DNA from: Armatimonadota bacterium | GTDB lineage: Bacteria; Armatimonadota; UBA5829; DSUL01 | Assembly (NCBI GenBank): GCA_020846715.1 | Contig: JADLDK010000010.1 | Location: forward strand, 1-64,000 | Direction of reading: 5' to 3' | DNA: 64,000 nucleotides | Shown: positions 11,339-20,352 of the stretch, piece by piece | Position numbering within the stretch: the first letter of the stretch is position 1 | Layout of the letters: each line of letters opens with the position of its first letter | The notes under the pieces: model-generated | Databases searched by the model: none | Seen by the model: only the letters and a program-made list of their open reading frames with translations | What the model was told of the DNA's origin: nothing | Program-made: the position numbers and the translations under genes

Positions 11339-11833
11339 GTGCTGTCTGAGGGCGCTATGAAGAAGGTCAACTACAACGACATAGAGTGGACTCAGCGCAG
11401 ATCACCAAACGGGACGTACGAACTGGGACGCAGAGAGCTCTCTGTTGAGCTCGGCTGTCCGCGCCATGTGGGCCCTGGGGGCGGTGGCCACCCCTTTGAC
11501 GTTGAGCTTTCGCGGCTCGCGCCCGGAAAGACTAACTGGCCACTGCATTCTCACGCCGCGCAGTACGAGTTTTACATTATTCTGGCCGGGCGTGGGATGG
11601 TGCGCGAAGGTGAGGAGACCAGCGAAGTGTCTGCGGGAGACTGCTTCATCATTCCGCCTGGCGTCGCGCACAACATGACCAACACCGGCGACGAAGATCT
11701 GCTGTATTATATTATTGCGGACAATCAGCCAGCGGACGTTGTGTCGTATCCCGGGAAGAATAAACTGTTTCTCAAGCCGGGCTTCAAGACCTATGCGATT
11801 GAGGAGACTGGATACTACGATCCGGGCGACTAA
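11339..11833 (+). CDS. Single-domain cupin protein
   Basis: A 164-residue protein with one cupin barrel. Motif 1 is seen as HSHAAQYEFYIILAGRG (metal-ligand histidines and glutamate) and motif 2 as GDCFIIPPGVAHNMTN, the usual G-D-x-x-x-P-x-x-x-x-H pattern. Such proteins are sugar-phosphate isomerases, dioxygenases or ligand sensors, and the sequence does not decide between them. Two starts are possible: GTG 11339 with GAGGGG five bases upstream, or ATG 11357 with GAGGG four bases upstream (six residues shorter). It lies 31 bases after icd and probably shares its transcript. Confidence 0.85.
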   Translation: MLSEGAMKKVNYNDIEWTQRRSPNGTYELGRRELSVELGCPRHVGPGGGGHPFDVELSRLAPGKTNWPLHSHAAQYEFYIILAGRGMVREGEETSEVSAGDCFIIPPGVAHNMTNTGDEDLLYYIIADNQPADVVSYPGKNKLFLKPGFKTYAIEETGYYDPGD

Positions 11834-11903
11834 TGCCCGGCGTCACCTGCAGATGCCGGGTGCTGCGCAAGCGGGAGCACGGAAAGTCGGAGGACAGTAG
11901 CGG

Positions 11904-12467
11904 ATGGGACTAGCGGATGCGCATCTGGTGGAGGCGGGACGCAGCGTCGTTGTCGCTGTTGATCTCCAGCCTGCCCTGCTCAACGTCATGTTTGAGAAGG
12001 AGCGGATCATTGACAATGCCCGCAGGCTGCTGGCCTGCGCCGCTATTTTGAGAGTCCCTGTCATTGCGACCACGCAGTACGCAGAAAAGCTGGGCGCGCT
12101 GGATGAGCGCTTCACCGAGCTTTTGCCAGATATCGCGTCTGTCGATAAAATGTGCTTTAGCTGTATGGGGAACTCGCACTTCCGCGCCGCGCTCGAAGGA
12201 CTCCGAGGTCGCAGCCAGGTCATCCTGGCCGGCCTTGAGACACATGTTTGCATCAACCAGACCGCGCACGATCTGCTGGATGATGGGTACGTTGTACATC
12301 TCGCTTCGGATGCTATCAGCTCACGCTCAGAATTCAACTATCGGTATGGGCTGGAGCGCTTGAGAAACGTCGGCGCAACCGTTTCTACGGTCGAGAGCAT
12401 TGTCTTCGAGTGGTTGCGTAAGGCCGGAACTCCAGAGTTCAAAGAAGTGGCGAAATGGATCAAATAA
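11904..12467 (+). CDS. Isochorismatase-family cysteine hydrolase
   Basis: The 187 residues fit the isochorismatase/nicotinamidase fold with a complete catalytic triad: Asp20 in VVVAVDLQP, Lys82 in SVDKMCFSC and Cys116 in GLETHVCINQTAHDLL. Members hydrolyse isochorismate, nicotinamide, N-carbamoyl compounds or similar small amides. The lack of the metal-binding DxHxxxH of nicotinamidases points to a YcaC-like or N-carbamoylsarcosine amidase-like branch, with substrate unknown. It follows the cupin by 70 bases and is closed by the hairpin at 12467-12497. Confidence 0.9.
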   Translation: MGLADAHLVEAGRSVVVAVDLQPALLNVMFEKERIIDNARRLLACAAILRVPVIATTQYAEKLGALDERFTELLPDIASVDKMCFSCMGNSHFRAALEGLRGRSQVILAGLETHVCINQTAHDLLDDGYVVHLASDAISSRSEFNYRYGLERLRNVGATVSTVESIVFEWLRKAGTPEFKEVAKWIK

Positions 12468-12497
12468 GCCCCGGAGACCGACGCTGAGGGGCTTTTT
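12467..12497 (+). terminator. Intrinsic terminator after the icd-cupin-isochorismatase run
   Basis: AGCCCC (12467-12472) pairs with GGGGCT (12488-12493) across a 15-base loop and leads into TTTTT (12493-12497). The stem starts in the stop codon of the preceding gene. The long loop makes it moderate in strength. Confidence 0.6.
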
Positions 12498-12602
12498 GCC
12501 GCAGTGAGCGCTTGACGGCTCGTTTTAACATACAGAAGCGCACGCGAGAGACTTTTCAGACAACAGATAACCGAGTGTTCTCTCAGCGAAGAGGAGGATA
12601 AC

Positions 12603-14573
12603 GTGGCAGTAGAAATCCGGGCAATAGAAGCCCTGCTGCAGGAGAACCGCAGCTTTTCACCCTCGGCGGAGTTTGCCTCCACCGCGATTCTAAACGACCC
12701 CGCCATCTACGATGTGGCGGCCAAGGATCCTGTCGCCTTCTGGGCGGAGGCCGCCCGCGAGCTGCACTGGTTCAAGCCGTGGGACAAGGCGCTTGAGTGG
12801 AAGGCGCCGGACGCCCAATGGTTCGCTGGTGGCAAGATCAACGCTTGCTACAACTGCGTGGATCGCCATATTTCAACCCCGCGCCGTAACAAGGCCGCTA
12901 TCATCTGGGAGGGTGAAAACGGCGAGACGCGGACTCTGACCTACTGGGACCTTTACCGCGAAGTCCGCCGTTTCGCCAGCGTGCTAACAGAGCACTTCGG
13001 GATCAAAAAGGGCGATCGCGTCTGCATTTACATGCCCATGGTGCCTGAGCTGGCAATTGCCATGCTGGCCTGCGCGCGCATTGGCGCCATCCACTCTGTG
13101 GTGTTTGGCGGCTTTTCCGCAGAGTCTCTTCAGGACAGAATCAATGACTCTGAGTGCCGCCTGGTGATTACGGCTGACGGCGGCTACCGCCGCGGAACGG
13201 TCATCCCTCTGAAACGCAATGTGGACGAAGCTCTCGTGAACTGCCCGTCCGTTGAGGGTGTCGTCGTGGTGCGGCGTCTGGGGCATGGGCTGACGGACGA
13301 GACTTTCACCCGCATGCACGAAATGCGCGACCACTGGTGGCACCGCGTGGCGGAGGATGTCTCCGGCAAGTCCGAGTGTGAGGAGATGGACTCTGAGGAT
13401 ATGCTTTATGTCCTCTACACCTCAGGCAGCACGGGCAAGCCCAAAGGGATTGTGCACACCACAGGCGGCTATCTGGCAGGCTGCTATGCCACTACGAAAT
13501 GGGTCTTTGACCTCAAGGACGACGATGTCTACTGGTGCACTGCGGACTGCGGATGGGTGACCGGACACAGCTACACCGTGTACGGCCCTCTGGCTAACGG
13601 GGCGACTATCGTCATGTACGAGGGCGCGCCTGACTTTCCAGACAAAGACCGCTTCTGGAGTATCTGCGAGAAGTACGGTGTAACGATCTTCTACACGGCG
13701 CCCACCGCCATCCGCGCGTTTATGAAGTGGGGGCCGGAGTACGCTCAGAAGCACGATCTCAGCTCTTTGCGCCTGCTGGGTTCGGTGGGAGAGCCTATTA
13801 ACCCTGAAGCCTGGATGTGGTACCAGCAGTATATCGGCGAGGGCAGATGTCCGGTGGTGGACACATGGTGGCAGACGGAGACCGGTCACATTATGATCAG
13901 CCCACTGCCTGGCATCACTCCCACTAAGCCCGGGTCCGCGACGCGGCCGCTTCCGGGAATTCTGGTAGACGTACTGGATGAGAAAGGCAACTCCGTACCG
14001 CTGGGCGGTGGAGGCTATCTGGTGATGACTCATCCGTGGCCGGGTATGACGCGGGGGCTCTACGGCGACCCGCAGCGCTTCAAAGACGTTTACTGGTCGA
14101 AGTACCCCGGTATCTACTTCACTGGAGACGGCGCAAAGCGTGATGAAGATGGCTACTTCTGGCTGCTGGGACGCGTGGACGACGTCATGAATGTGGCTGG
14201 ACATCGCATCAGCACGATGGAAGTGGAAAGCGCGCTGGTGGATCATCCGGCTGTCGCAGAAGCGGCGGTTATCGGCAAGCATCACGACTTGAAAGGGCAG
14301 GCGATTTCTGCGTTTGTGACGCTCAAGGGTTCTCGAGCAGGCAACTCGGAGATGGCTGACGACCTGAAGGAGCACGTGGTCAAGAAGATCGGCGCAATCT
14401 GCCGCCCGGACGACATCATCTTTACGGCGGAGCTTCCAAAGACACGCTCCGGCAAGATTATGCGCCGCCTGCTGCGAGACATCGCCGAAGGCCGGGCTCT
14501 CGGAGATACTACGACTCTGGCCGATCCAGGCGTGGTTCAGAGCCTGCGGGAGCGCTACGAAGAAGAGGGTTGA
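12603..14573 (+). CDS. acs: Acetyl-CoA synthetase (AMP-forming)
   Basis: Activates acetate to acetyl-CoA through acetyl-AMP. The 656 residues match the family (~650). Motif A3 is [20 protein letters not shown] near residue 265, the acetate pocket [16 protein letters not shown] near 420, and the C-terminal Lys motif [14 protein letters not shown] near 620, the usual target of regulatory lysine acetylation. The GTG start is supported by GAGGAGG at 12591-12597, five bases upstream. A TTGACG at 12512-12517 lies in the gap but has no good -10 at 16-18 bases. No deacetylase or acetyltransferase partner is next to it. Confidence 0.98.
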   Translation: MAVEIRAIEALLQENRSFSPSAEFASTAILNDPAIYDVAAKDPVAFWAEAARELHWFKPWDKALEWKAPDAQWFAGGKINACYNCVDRHISTPRRNKAAIIWEGENGETRTLTYWDLYREVRRFASVLTEHFGIKKGDRVCIYMPMVPELAIAMLACARIGAIHSVVFGGFSAESLQDRINDSECRLVITADGGYRRGTVIPLKRNVDEALVNCPSVEGVVVVRRLGHGLTDETFTRMHEMRDHWWHRVAEDVSGKSECEEMDSEDMLYVLYTSGSTGKPKGIVHTTGGYLAGCYATTKWVFDLKDDDVYWCTADCGWVTGHSYTVYGPLANGATIVMYEGAPDFPDKDRFWSICEKYGVTIFYTAPTAIRAFMKWGPEYAQKHDLSSLRLLGSVGEPINPEAWMWYQQYIGEGRCPVVDTWWQTETGHIMISPLPGITPTKPGSATRPLPGILVDVLDEKGNSVPLGGGGYLVMTHPWPGMTRGLYGDPQRFKDVYWSKYPGIYFTGDGAKRDEDGYFWLLGRVDDVMNVAGHRISTMEVESALVDHPAVAEAAVIGKHHDLKGQAISAFVTLKGSRAGNSEMADDLKEHVVKKIGAICRPDDIIFTAELPKTRSGKIMRRLLRDIAEGRALGDTTTLADPGVVQSLRERYEEEG

Positions 14574-14649
14574 TCTCTGAATCCGGGTTCCGGCAGGCGG
14601 CTGTGGCGTGGCGGCTGGCGTTTGAGTTATGCTGACTCTGGTGAGTGCC

Positions 14650-15150
14650 ATGGACAAAAATCAGCCGCTTGTCGGAATCATTATGGGATCGAAGTCTGAC
14701 TGGGAGACGATGGAGCACGCCGCGCGCACTTTGGAAGAGCTTGGGGTGCCGCACGAAGTGCGCGTGGTCTCTGCTCACCGCACACCCGACCTTCTGTTTG
14801 AGTACGCCAGCTCCGCACAGGGACGCGGGCTTCGCGTCATTATCGCCGGCGCGGGAGGGGCGGCTCACCTTCCCGGTATGACAGCTTCCAAAACTGTGTT
14901 GCCAGTGCTGGGGGTTCCAGTACAGAGCAAAGCGCTGAACGGCATGGATTCGCTTCTCTCCATCGTGCAGATGCCGGCTGGAGTACCTGTGGGCACACTG
15001 GCGATTGGACGATCGGGAGCTATCAACGCGGCGCTTCTGGCCGCCTCTATTGTCGGGTTAGACCGCCCGGAAATCCGCTCTGCCGTCGAAGCCTTTCGAA
15101 CTCGTCAAACTCAGTCTGTGCTGGACGCCCCCGATCCCCGAAAGCAGTGA
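14650..15150 (+). CDS. purE: N5-carboxyaminoimidazole ribonucleotide mutase
   Basis: Class I PurE, converting N5-CAIR to CAIR in purine synthesis. It shows the phosphate-binding [10 protein letters not shown] near residue 12, the catalytic SAHRTPD with its His, and [12 protein letters not shown] choose the ATG at 14650, giving a (M)[16 protein letters not shown] start of normal length with GGTGAG just upstream. ATG 14629 and GTG 14641 are in frame and possible. The product is about 166 residues. It is followed after 36 bases by purK, its functional partner, which makes the N5-CAIR substrate. Confidence 0.96.
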   Translation: MDKNQPLVGIIMGSKSDWETMEHAARTLEELGVPHEVRVVSAHRTPDLLFEYASSAQGRGLRVIIAGAGGAAHLPGMTASKTVLPVLGVPVQSKALNGMDSLLSIVQMPAGVPVGTLAIGRSGAINAALLAASIVGLDRPEIRSAVEAFRTRQTQSVLDAPDPRKQ

Positions 15151-15186
15151 TTTCCGGCAGCGAACTTCAACTGTAGGAGAACTTCT

Positions 15187-16317
15187 GTGTCTGGTCCTGA
15201 ATTCTCACAGATGAAAGTAGGTGTGCTTGGCGGAGGGCAGCTTGGGCGTATGCTGGCGCTTGGTGGCATTCCGCTGGGGATGGAGTTCCGCTTCCTGGAC
15301 CCAAATGCCGGAGCGGGCGCAGGGCAGACGGGGAATCTGGTTGTCGGCGCCTACGACGGCACAGGCGCCCTGGAGCGCTTTGCTGAGGGACTGGATGTCG
15401 CCACTTTTGAGTTCGAGAATGTGCCGGATTCCTCGGCGGCGTTTCTGCAGGAGCGTCTGCCTGTCTTTCCGTCGCCGGAGGCGCTGCGTGTATCTCAGGA
15501 CCGCCTGCGCGAGAAAACCTTCTTCCGCAGCCTGGGCGCAGATGTTCCACTGTTCGCTGGAGTGACGTCTGCTGAGGAACTGGTGGAGGCGGAGAAAGAC
15601 CTGGGCCTGCCCTTTGTTCTAAAGACCCGGCGCTTCGGATACGACGGCAAAGGTCAGAGCGTTCTGCGATCCAGCGAAGACGTAAAGCGTGCCTGTTCCC
15701 GTCCGCTGGAAGGTCCCATGATCGCTGAGGCGCACGTTAGGTTCGACCGTGAGCTCTCCGTGGTGGCTGTACGCAGCCGGTCTGGCGAGACTGCTGTGTA
15801 TCCACTGATTGAAAATCACCACAGAGCCGGGATTCTGCGGCTTTCCATTGCGCCTGCTCCGGATATCTCTCAGGCGCTTCAGCGACAGGCTGAGAAGCTG
15901 GCGTTGATGACACTGGAAGCGCTAGATTATGTTGGAGTGCTGGCTATCGAGCTGTTTCAGCAGGGCAACCGGCGTCTGGTCAATGAAATGGCGCCGCGCG
16001 TTCACAATTCCGGACACTGGACTATTGAAGGCGCGGTGTGCAGTCAGTTTGAAAACCATGTGCGGGCTATATGCGGGCTGGCGCTCGGTTCAACGCACGC
16101 ACACATGTCCTCGGCGATGGTAAACATCGTGGGGCACCTGCCGGATGTGGAGGCATTGCTGAGGCTCCCGGGCGCTCATGTGCATCTCTATGGCAAAGCT
16201 CCCAGACCCGGCCGCAAGATCGGTCACATTACCGTTCTTGCCCCTGACCACGCCAGCCTTGTAGAAAAGATCGCTCAGGTGCAGGCTCTGCTTCCACAGG
16301 GGCATGCGTCTTCCTGA
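15187..16317 (+). CDS. purK: N5-carboxyaminoimidazole ribonucleotide synthase
   Basis: ATP-grasp enzyme making N5-CAIR from AIR, bicarbonate and ATP, feeding PurE. The 376 residues begin with a pre-ATP-grasp motif VGVLGGGQLGRMLALGG near residue 12. The ATP-grasp core has LGLPFVLKTRRFGYDGKGQ near 138, and the metal-binding end reads RLVNEMAPRVHNSGHWT near 262. The GTG start at 15187 has AGGAG eight bases upstream (15174-15178). Its AGGAGAA sequence is complementary to the loop of the small RNA at 48172-48253, though such matches are expected for strong SD sites. Confidence 0.97.
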   Translation: MSGPEFSQMKVGVLGGGQLGRMLALGGIPLGMEFRFLDPNAGAGAGQTGNLVVGAYDGTGALERFAEGLDVATFEFENVPDSSAAFLQERLPVFPSPEALRVSQDRLREKTFFRSLGADVPLFAGVTSAEELVEAEKDLGLPFVLKTRRFGYDGKGQSVLRSSEDVKRACSRPLEGPMIAEAHVRFDRELSVVAVRSRSGETAVYPLIENHHRAGILRLSIAPAPDISQALQRQAEKLALMTLEALDYVGVLAIELFQQGNRRLVNEMAPRVHNSGHWTIEGAVCSQFENHVRAICGLALGSTHAHMSSAMVNIVGHLPDVEALLRLPGAHVHLYGKAPRPGRKIGHITVLAPDHASLVEKIAQVQALLPQGHASS

Positions 16318-16396
16318 AGCGCCGACGAATCCGCTGGAGTCGGGTATTCTTTATTACGGAGCTGCGGCTCTTTTCGCACAAACGGAGGTCTGATAA

Positions 16397-16864
16397 TTGA
16401 GTACGACAAGCACACCCGCGCCGGGAGTTTCGCATCTTCCGAAAGTCCGCGACCTGACCAGAGAGTTTCCACGATCGCCTAACAAAGAGATTGCTGGGTA
16501 TGTGCTGCTGGCGCGACTGATAGACAAATGCCGCGCAACGCTGGCGGGTAGAAACGGCGAGTACCTGTTCAACTGCCCGCTCGATCAGCGTTTCTTTGAG
16601 TTTACGGGAATTGACGCAGAAGAGATAAAGGCGTTCATCGCTTCGGGCGCAACGGACGAGGAGATCGGACAGTGGGTGAAGGAGCACGACAAGCGCAACT
16701 CAGAAGAAGATGTCCTGGCCTGGAGCTACGATCAGCGCGGCCGTGAGCCCGAAGGCGCAGAAGCCAAAGCCTATTTCGAGCAGTCGCGCCGTGAGATAGC
16801 GCCCAAGCGCTACAATGTCCGCACATGGTTCCAGTTGCTGGATGCTGAGGAAGGGCGTTTGTAG
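16397..16864 (+). CDS. DUF5069 domain-containing protein
   Basis: A 155-residue cytoplasmic protein of unknown function. The conserved block is LTREFPRSPNKEIAGYVLLA then LIDKCRATLAG, typical of DUF5069, in which a small helical domain is predicted. The start is TTG at 16397, supported by GGAGG at 16383-16387, eight bases upstream. It has no signal peptide or membrane segment. It follows purK by 79 bases and precedes a terminator-like hairpin, so it may be transcribed with purE-purK. Confidence 0.8.
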   Translation: MSTTSTPAPGVSHLPKVRDLTREFPRSPNKEIAGYVLLARLIDKCRATLAGRNGEYLFNCPLDQRFFEFTGIDAEEIKAFIASGATDEEIGQWVKEHDKRNSEEDVLAWSYDQRGREPEGAEAKAYFEQSRREIAPKRYNVRTWFQLLDAEEGRL

Positions 16865-16888
16865 CGGAACGGGGCGAATCGAACAGAG

Positions 16889-16910
16889 CAGGAGTGACGC
16901 GTCCTGTTTT
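16889..16910 (+). terminator. Terminator-like hairpin after DUF5069 gene
   Basis: CAGGA (16889-16893) pairs with TCCTG (16902-16906) over an eight-base loop, followed by TTTT. The stem is short but is extended by wobble and A-T pairs into the T-run. Confidence 0.45.
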
Positions 16911-16976
16911 GTGAGTGGTGCGTGCAGGGCGTGAGCGCGTGTGGGCTGGTGTGCCGTCTCGCCCGGCATTGAATGT

Positions 16977-17005
16977 TTGACAAAGCGTGCGGCAGGCTTT
17001 ACAGT
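16977..17005 (+). promoter_or_regulatory. Strong sigma-70 promoter for the PIN-TRAM gene
   Basis: A perfect TTGACA (16977-16982) is followed after 17 bases by TACAGT (17000-17005). Transcription would start near 17012, giving an unusually long leader of about 225 bases before the ATG at 17237. Confidence 0.7.
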
Positions 17006-17021
17006 GATACTGGCTCTTACC

Positions 17022-17236
17022 GTTGCTGACGCGTCGCTTTTTCGAAACGGTGGGCGGCGTAAGTTGCTTCGGGAGACATCGGACGGGTCGGCTTTGCTTT
17101 CTTGGGGGTGAATCGTGTCGGGAAATACCGACAATTTCTATGGCTGCTCGCGCGTCTTGGCAAGACCTGATTGCACTGCGCAGCAGGCAACGCTCCCGTG
17201 CCAGGCATACGTCGTAGGGGCAGTCAGGCAAGCAAC
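17022..17236 (+). promoter_or_regulatory. Structured 5' leader, possible cyclic-di-AMP (ydaO-like) riboswitch
   Basis: GTTGCTGAC (17022-17030) can pair with GTCA (17223-17226) plus GCAAC (17232-17236) over a five-base bulge, closing ~200 bases and ending directly at the start ATG. Inside are GGGGGTGAATC (17104-17114), then a perfect stem TGTCGG/CCGACA (17116-17121/17128-17133), and near the 3' end CCCGTGCCAGGCATACGTCGTAGG. These resemble, in order, the GGGGUGAAUC, following stem and CCCGUCAGCUAAC-CGGUAGGC elements I recall for the ydaO class. The 3' element has insertions, so the assignment is tentative. The leader is structured in any case, and pairing beside the ATG could control translation. 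Confidence 0.35.
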
Positions 17237-18421
17237 ATGAAGCTTCCGGTCAAGCATCAACAGCCGCAGTTTGAAGAAAATCGCTCGCTCAGGGCTATCC
17301 TGACGCTTATATTTCTTGTCGCCGGAGTGGTGACAGGCGCAATTGCCGCGCAGGTTTACATCTCTATCCTCGTCGATCCACCTGACTGGTTGAAGGCGTT
17401 TCAGGCCGGTTCCGCGCCGTCCGAGACCGCGAAGTTCCTTGCCTATATTGGATTTATGGTGGCTGGCGCGCTCACAGCGTTTCTGGTCAGCTCTGCCGTG
17501 TACCGCTGGATTATGCAGATGCGGCGGGCTTTGCAGCACATGTCCGCGCGCGAGGTCATGGCGCTGTTTCTGGGGCTGGTGTTCGGGCTTCTGCTCACAC
17601 TGTTGCTGACAGTGAGCTTTCGGATTCCTACATGGCTGGCCATCATCATCGCGTTGATTCTGTGTTATCTGAGCATCACCGCCACTACCAGCATCAAAGA
17701 GCAGCTCGGGTTCTTTTTCGCCGGACCCGGCAGCGCGGCTCCCGAGCCGGAGATCCCACGCCAGCAACCGAAACTCGTTGACACGAATGTAATCATTGAC
17801 GGGCGAATTCTGGATATCTGTCGCACAGGTTTTGTCGAAGGCCCCGTGTTCATTCCTCGCTTCGTGCTGGATGAGCTTCAGCACATAGCTGACTCCAGCG
17901 ACGCGCTGAAGCGCGCCCGTGGGCGGCGTGGTCTGGACATCCTCAACCAGATGCGCAAGGAGCTGGGGATGAAAGTCAGCACGTACGACCACGATGGAAG
18001 TCCGTTGCCCGATCAGGTGGACGCCAAGCTCGTGGCTGTCGCGCAGCAGCTTGACGCGGCTATCATCACTAATGACTTCAACCTGAACAAGGTGGCGGAG
18101 TTACAGGGGGTGACAGTGCTGAATGTAAACGAGCTGGCCAACTCTCTGAAGCCTGTTGTACTGCCCGGTGAGGAGATGAGCGTCACGGTGATCCGGGAGG
18201 GGAAAGAGCCGCACCAGGGCGTGGCGTATCTGGATGACGGCACAATGGTTGTCATCGAGAACGCGCGCCGCCACATTGGAGAGCGCGTGGATGTGCAGGT
18301 GGCAAGTGTGTGGCAGACAGTGGCAGGCAAGATGATCTTCGCAAACCTGAAGGGCGAAGCATCACACCACGAAGATTATCCGCAGGATCGAGGGGCGTCG
18401 CAGCGCACGCGGCGGCACTAG
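17237..18421 (+). CDS. Membrane-anchored PIN-TRAM domain protein (YacL-like)
   Basis: The protein has four hydrophobic helices in its first ~170 residues (for example LTLIFLVAGVVTGAIAA and VMALFLGLVFGLLLTLLLTV). A PIN nuclease domain follows, with the acidic residues of VDTNVIIDGRILDI, VLDELQ and AAIITNDFNLNKVA, and then a C-terminal TRAM RNA-binding domain. PIN-TRAM membrane proteins are conserved in many phyla, and a role in RNA or Holliday junction processing has been proposed. I use the ATG at 17237 (394 residues) because it leaves a normal N-terminus and abuts the structured leader. The longer frame from 17171 would add 22 residues encoded within that leader. The SD is poor. Confidence 0.88.
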   Translation: MKLPVKHQQPQFEENRSLRAILTLIFLVAGVVTGAIAAQVYISILVDPPDWLKAFQAGSAPSETAKFLAYIGFMVAGALTAFLVSSAVYRWIMQMRRALQHMSAREVMALFLGLVFGLLLTLLLTVSFRIPTWLAIIIALILCYLSITATTSIKEQLGFFFAGPGSAAPEPEIPRQQPKLVDTNVIIDGRILDICRTGFVEGPVFIPRFVLDELQHIADSSDALKRARGRRGLDILNQMRKELGMKVSTYDHDGSPLPDQVDAKLVAVAQQLDAAIITNDFNLNKVAELQGVTVLNVNELANSLKPVVLPGEEMSVTVIREGKEPHQGVAYLDDGTMVVIENARRHIGERVDVQVASVWQTVAGKMIFANLKGEASHHEDYPQDRGASQRTRRH

Positions 18422-18453
18422 CGCTCCGGAGTCACTCTGGGAGCTGTCCTGGC

Positions 18454-19062
18454 TCAGGTTCGCTTGCGCACAAGCAAGATCATCAGCGGCGCACCCAGAA
18501 CCATCAGAGACGAGGGTTCCGGAACGGGTTCGTACATCAGGTGGTCCAGACTGTACCACCCGCAGTCGCCGGTGGCTCCATTGGCGGCGACAATCTCCAC
18601 CATATCCACATCCAAAAAGCTGACGCTGGCGATTCCGGGCTTGTCCGTGATGATGAAGCCGGGACTCAGGTACTCAGTTTTGCCGTCTCTGAACCCGACA
18701 AAGCCTATCATTGGCGCCTGCAGGCTGGCTACTTTGCCATAGCTCGCCACAACTGCTCCATAGAAGTTGAACCGTCCGGATGAGGCGGTGAAGTCGAGCT
18801 GTCTGACTCCCCACTCGTTGATTATGCAGTTTGGCGGTGTGCCGGGCCTGGCGCCAGTGGACTCATCCGCCACTATCGCTCGGCCTGTGCGACCCTCAAA
18901 GCCCATCTGCCCGAGATCGAACGTGATTCCCATGTAGCCGTCAGGCACGGGCTCTCCAACGCTCAGGTCGTCGAAATTCAGAATGATCGCAGCCGCATCT
19001 ATTCGGGCGCTCTGCGAACACATCGCCGCAGCACACAGCGCCAACGCCCAAAAAAACCTCAT
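18454..19062 (-). CDS. PEP-CTERM secreted protein
   Basis: A 202-residue exported protein. It has a signal peptide (MRFFWALALCAAAMCSQSARIDA) and ends with the PEP-CTERM sorting signal: VPEPSSLMVLG, a hydrophobic helix and the basic tail RKRT. In this system exosortase (not in this window) cleaves the tail and the protein is attached to or released with exopolysaccharide. The middle is a beta-rich domain starting LNFDDLSVGEPVPDGYMGI, as in many PEP-CTERM proteins of unknown function. An ideal AGGAG sits seven bases before the ATG. A consensus sigma-54 promoter lies 28 bases upstream of the start. The open frame continues far upstream, but the signal peptide fixes this start. Confidence 0.88.
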   Translation of the reverse strand: MRFFWALALCAAAMCSQSARIDAAAIILNFDDLSVGEPVPDGYMGITFDLGQMGFEGRTGRAIVADESTGARPGTPPNCIINEWGVRQLDFTASSGRFNFYGAVVASYGKVASLQAPMIGFVGFRDGKTEYLSPGFIITDKPGIASVSFLDVDMVEIVAANGATGDCGWYSLDHLMYEPVPEPSSLMVLGAPLMILLVRKRT

Positions 19063-19089
19063 CTGCACACTCCTGTTGCATGCCACGTG

Positions 19090-19105
19090 TGCAATTATCG
19101 TGCCA
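19090..19105 (-). promoter_or_regulatory. Sigma-54 (-24/-12) promoter of the PEP-CTERM gene
   Basis: On the minus strand the sequence reads TGGCACGATAATTGCA, identical at every defined position to the RpoN consensus TGGCACGNNNNTTGCW. Predicted start of transcription is near 19079, leaving a 17-base leader that contains the AGGAG SD. Upstream inverted repeats TGCCG-N7-CGGCA (19107-19123) and TCCCGA-N13-TCGGGA (19153-19177) could bind an enhancer protein. Confidence 0.85.
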
Positions 19106-19185
19106 ATGCCGTCAGCTTCGGCAGGGCAACAGAGGTCCGGTAGAGAAGCTCTTCCCGACCACATCATCTGTTCGGGAGTAGAACA

Positions 19186-20346
19186 ATGCGCAAGGTAAAA
19201 GCGGGAATCATCGGTACGGGCTTCATCGGGCCCGCCCACGTAGAGGCTGCACGGCGGCTGGGATTCGTTGACGTAGCGGCTCTGGCCGAGGCTGACCAGG
19301 CGACGGCAGAAGCAAAATCCAGACAACTTTTTATTGACAAGGCGTACGGCGACTACCGGGATATACTGGCAGATCCTTCCATCGAAGTTGTCCATCTCTG
19401 CACGCCCAACACACTGCACTACCCGCTGGCGGTAGAGGCTTTGAAGGCAGGCAAACATGTCTTCAGCGAAAAACCCCTGGCCATGAACAGCCGGGAGTCC
19501 AAGGAGCTGGTTCAGCTTGCGCGGGACACCGGAAAAATCAACGCAGTGGACTTCAACTACAGGTTCTACCCGCTCAATCAGGAAGCGAGGCAGCGGGTGC
19601 AGTCCGGAGAAGCTGGCAAGCCTCTGGTCATAACCGGTTCCTATCTGCAGGACTGGCTGCTGTTGAAAACGGACTACAACTGGCGCATTGAACCGGAGGC
19701 TGGCGGAGAGTCGCGCGCCGTTGCCGACGTGGGCAGCCACTGGTGCGATTTGATCATGTTCATCACCGGCCAGAAAATCACGCGCGTGTATGCGGATCTG
19801 GCCGTTATTCACAAAACCCGCATGAAGCCGAAAAAGGCGATTGAGACCTACTCCGGCAAGGAGATGACGCCTGAGGACTACGAGCCTGTGCCTGTGACCA
19901 CCGAGGACTATGGGACTGTGCTTTTTGAGATGGATCAGGGAACGCGGGGAACGTTCACGGTGTGTCAGGTGGCTGCGGGACGAAAGAACCGGCTCTACTA
20001 CGAGATTGACTGTGAAAACCAGGCGATCGCCTTCGACCAGGAGGATCCAGAGCGCCTGTGGATTGGAAGCCGCGCCGAGCCCAACCGCGTGTTGATGCGC
20101 GACCCGTCTCTCTTGAGCCCGCAGGCGCGCGCAAACGTCAGCTATCCGGGCGGACACCCTGAAGGGTATCCAGACGGGCTGAAGAACTTTATGCGCGCGT
20201 TCTACACCTTTGTTGCGGAGAATCAGAACCCGCAGAGCGCACAGCCACCGTTTCCGACTTTTGTGGACGGACACAATGAGATCGCGATCGTCGAGGCGGT
20301 GCTGCGCTCGTCGAAATCCGGACAATGGGTGGAGGTTGACTACTAA
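19186..20346 (+). CDS. Gfo/Idh/MocA family NAD(P)-dependent oxidoreductase
   Basis: Sugar or inositol dehydrogenase-like protein of 386 residues. The Rossmann start is KAGIIGTGFIGPAHVEAARR, and the family signature HVFSEKPLAMNSRE, with the catalytic-region Lys-Pro, lies near residue 96. The C-terminal alpha/beta domain contains ADVGSHWCDLIMFITG. No signal peptide is present, so unlike the two paralogues at 22.6 and 24 kb it is cytoplasmic. GGGAG precedes the ATG at a suitable distance. It is divergent from the sigma-54-driven PEP-CTERM gene and ends at a clear terminator. Substrate unknown. Confidence 0.93.
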   Translation: MRKVKAGIIGTGFIGPAHVEAARRLGFVDVAALAEADQATAEAKSRQLFIDKAYGDYRDILADPSIEVVHLCTPNTLHYPLAVEALKAGKHVFSEKPLAMNSRESKELVQLARDTGKINAVDFNYRFYPLNQEARQRVQSGEAGKPLVITGSYLQDWLLLKTDYNWRIEPEAGGESRAVADVGSHWCDLIMFITGQKITRVYADLAVIHKTRMKPKKAIETYSGKEMTPEDYEPVPVTTEDYGTVLFEMDQGTRGTFTVCQVAAGRKNRLYYEIDCENQAIAFDQEDPERLWIGSRAEPNRVLMRDPSLLSPQARANVSYPGGHPEGYPDGLKNFMRAFYTFVAENQNPQSAQPPFPTFVDGHNEIAIVEAVLRSSKSGQWVEVDY

Positions 20347-20352
20347 AGAGCC

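Noticed and set aside
17022-17236. TPP or cobalamin riboswitch in the PIN-TRAM leader
   Set aside because: ACCTGAT and GGTGAA words are present, but the rest of the TPP thi-box and the B12 box are not.
19063-20325. 421-codon upstream extension of the PEP-CTERM frame
   Set aside because: It is antisense to the 19186 oxidoreductase; the signal peptide, SD and sigma-54 promoter fix the start at 19062.
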